From Mesorhizobium sp. PAMC28654 (GTDB taxonomy: Bacteria > Pseudomonadota > Alphaproteobacteria > Rhizobiales > Rhizobiaceae), in assembly GCF_020616515.1 (NCBI RefSeq), contig NZ_CP085135.1, positions 1,674,001 to 1,738,000 on the forward strand: a stretch of 64,000 nt of DNA, given 5' to 3'. A program made the translations under genes and the position numbers. This document shows, one piece after another, positions 63,211-64,000 of the stretch. Within the stretch, counting starts at the first letter, position 1; each line of letters opens with the position of its first letter. Below the pieces are notes generated by a model, which did no database searches, was not told the origin of the DNA, and saw only the letters and a program-made list of their open reading frames with translations.

Positions 63211-64000
63211 TTGTCCATCAAGGCAGACATCGTCCGGATTTTCGGCAGGTTCGCGGGTAACCGCGACGGCAACGTGCTCATCATCTCGGCGCTGGTGATG
63301 CCGGTGCTGATCGGCATGGCCGCGCTGGTGACGGAATATGGCAGCGCCCTGGTCCAGCAGGCCCAAAACCAGCGTGTCGCCGACCTCTCGGCCTATGCGG
63401 GCGCGCTCGCCTACAACACGACGAAGTCAACGGACCAGATGACGGCGGCCGCGGTGAACGTCGCCGCTCTCAACGGTGTCCCGGCAGCAAGCGTCACGGC
63501 ATCGCTCATAGCCTCACCCAAAACCACCGGCGTCAACGCCGTCACGGTCTCGATCAGCACGCAGCAGAACCTGCTGCTGGCACGCGTGCTGCAGAGCCGC
63601 CAGCAATTGCAGATCTCGTCGAATTCGGTTGTCGAGGTCGGTGCTCAGCCACAGACCCCTGGCTGTGTTCTGGCGCTCGACGGTACTCAGACCGGCGTGA
63701 CGCTGAGCGGTGGCACCACCATCACGGCACCCAAATGCACGGTCTCGTCCAACAGCACCGTCACGGTCCCATGTGGCACCTACATCTCAGCGATCGGCGT
63801 CAACTATAATTCCGCGACCGCGCCTAGCCAGCCTTGCGGTGGCATCACTGGCCCGAACGGCACCGCTGCGGTGATCGCCAAGAAGTCGACAGCCGATCCA
63901 TTTGCCGGCAACGCCGCTGTAACCACGGCTGTCGCCCGCATCGCATCCGTCACGGCACTTTCGGCGACCACGCCACCGACGGCGCCAACCAATACGACCG
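63211..64000 (+). CDS. TadE/TadG-like pilus assembly protein, N-terminal part
   Basis: The frame is open from TTG 63211 to the right edge (263 codons, no stop), so the C-terminus is outside. GGAG lies 9 nt upstream. GNRDGNVLIISALVMPVLIGMAALVTEYGSALVQQ is a TadE/TadG-type single membrane anchor, like FCRDRRGNYAL in the two genes at 40648 and 42818. The rest is Ser/Thr/Ala/Val rich with scattered Cys (PGCVLAL, APKCTVSS, VPCGTY, QPCGGI), suggesting an exported, disulfide-bearing protein. A von Willebrand domain is not visible in this part. Confidence 0.8.
   Translation, partial: MSIKADIVRIFGRFAGNRDGNVLIISALVMPVLIGMAALVTEYGSALVQQAQNQRVADLSAYAGALAYNTTKSTDQMTAAAVNVAALNGVPAASVTASLIASPKTTGVNAVTVSISTQQNLLLARVLQSRQQLQISSNSVVEVGAQPQTPGCVLALDGTQTGVTLSGGTTITAPKCTVSSNSTVTVPCGTYISAIGVNYNSATAPSQPCGGITGPNGTAAVIAKKSTADPFAGNAAVTTAVARIASVTALSATTPPTAPTNTT

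Overview
The window looks like a chromosomal segment of a rhizobial alphaproteobacterium, most likely Mesorhizobium or a close relative. Reasons: high G+C, gene order and protein style typical of Rhizobiales (lpxK-waaA-DUF374-DUF4170-cysQ-pmbA; DUF2093; TIGR01459 HAD next to ribF), HrcA/CIRCE-controlled groESL, many LysR regulators, and the palindromic intergenic repeats common in rhizobial genomes. No phage, insertion sequence, CRISPR array, rRNA or tRNA was seen. Nothing could be searched against databases, so species and family names come from recognition of motifs and gene order.

Layout. 0-7 kb: the start of a probable MttB-family methyltransferase facing a LysR gene; a GlxA-type regulator and a small monooxygenase facing each other across a 33-bp near-perfect palindrome; mutL; an EamA exporter with a divergent LysR; a tail-anchored hypothetical. 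7-15 kb: DUF2093, then a minus-strand run pmbA-cysQ-DUF4170-DUF374-waaA-lpxK (lipid A/Kdo assembly), a VOC protein, and divergent epmA/efp. 15.6-25.6 kb: a plus-strand catabolic island: MttB family, FAD oxidase/GcvT fusion, LysR, ThDP enzyme, MmgE/PrpD, Tat-exported solute-binding protein. 25.7-40.4 kb: patatin, an active/inactive M16 peptidase pair, rsmD, rluB with coding repeats, tadA, a lipoprotein, ileS (frameshifted), a MipA-type outer membrane protein, HdeD-like protein, ribF and a HAD phosphatase. 40.6-44.8 kb: two tandem TadG-like von Willebrand proteins. 44.9-49.2 kb: a LysE exporter broken by an amber codon, a frameshifted dienelactone hydrolase, DUF2189, VOC, GNAT and a CAP-domain lipoprotein. 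49.3-54 kb: a marR-emrA-emrB efflux operon with a structured intercistronic element, and a TIM-barrel isomerase. 54-57.7 kb: a cobalamin-riboswitch-controlled ABC importer led by DUF1636. 57.8-60.6 kb: AraC/GyrI-like regulator and a divergent ATP-grasp/methyltransferase pair. 60.6-62.9 kb: groES-groEL. 63.2 kb to the end: the start of a third TadE/TadG-like gene.

How parts work together. The lipid A run makes the Kdo-lipid A precursor (LpxK, WaaA) beside an acyltransferase. EpmA would beta-lysylate EF-P on Lys34. The 15.6-25.6 kb genes look like uptake and stepwise demethylation/oxidation of an N-methylated compound. The MttB family depends on a corrinoid, and the same window carries a B12-controlled importer, so the two may be linked metabolically, although the corrinoid protein and its reactivase are not present here.

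Three genes (ileS, lysE-like, dienelactone hydrolase) carry disabling changes. Both frameshifts fall in CGCGCGG runs and can be explained by loss of one CG, which points to sequence error, at least for the essential ileS.
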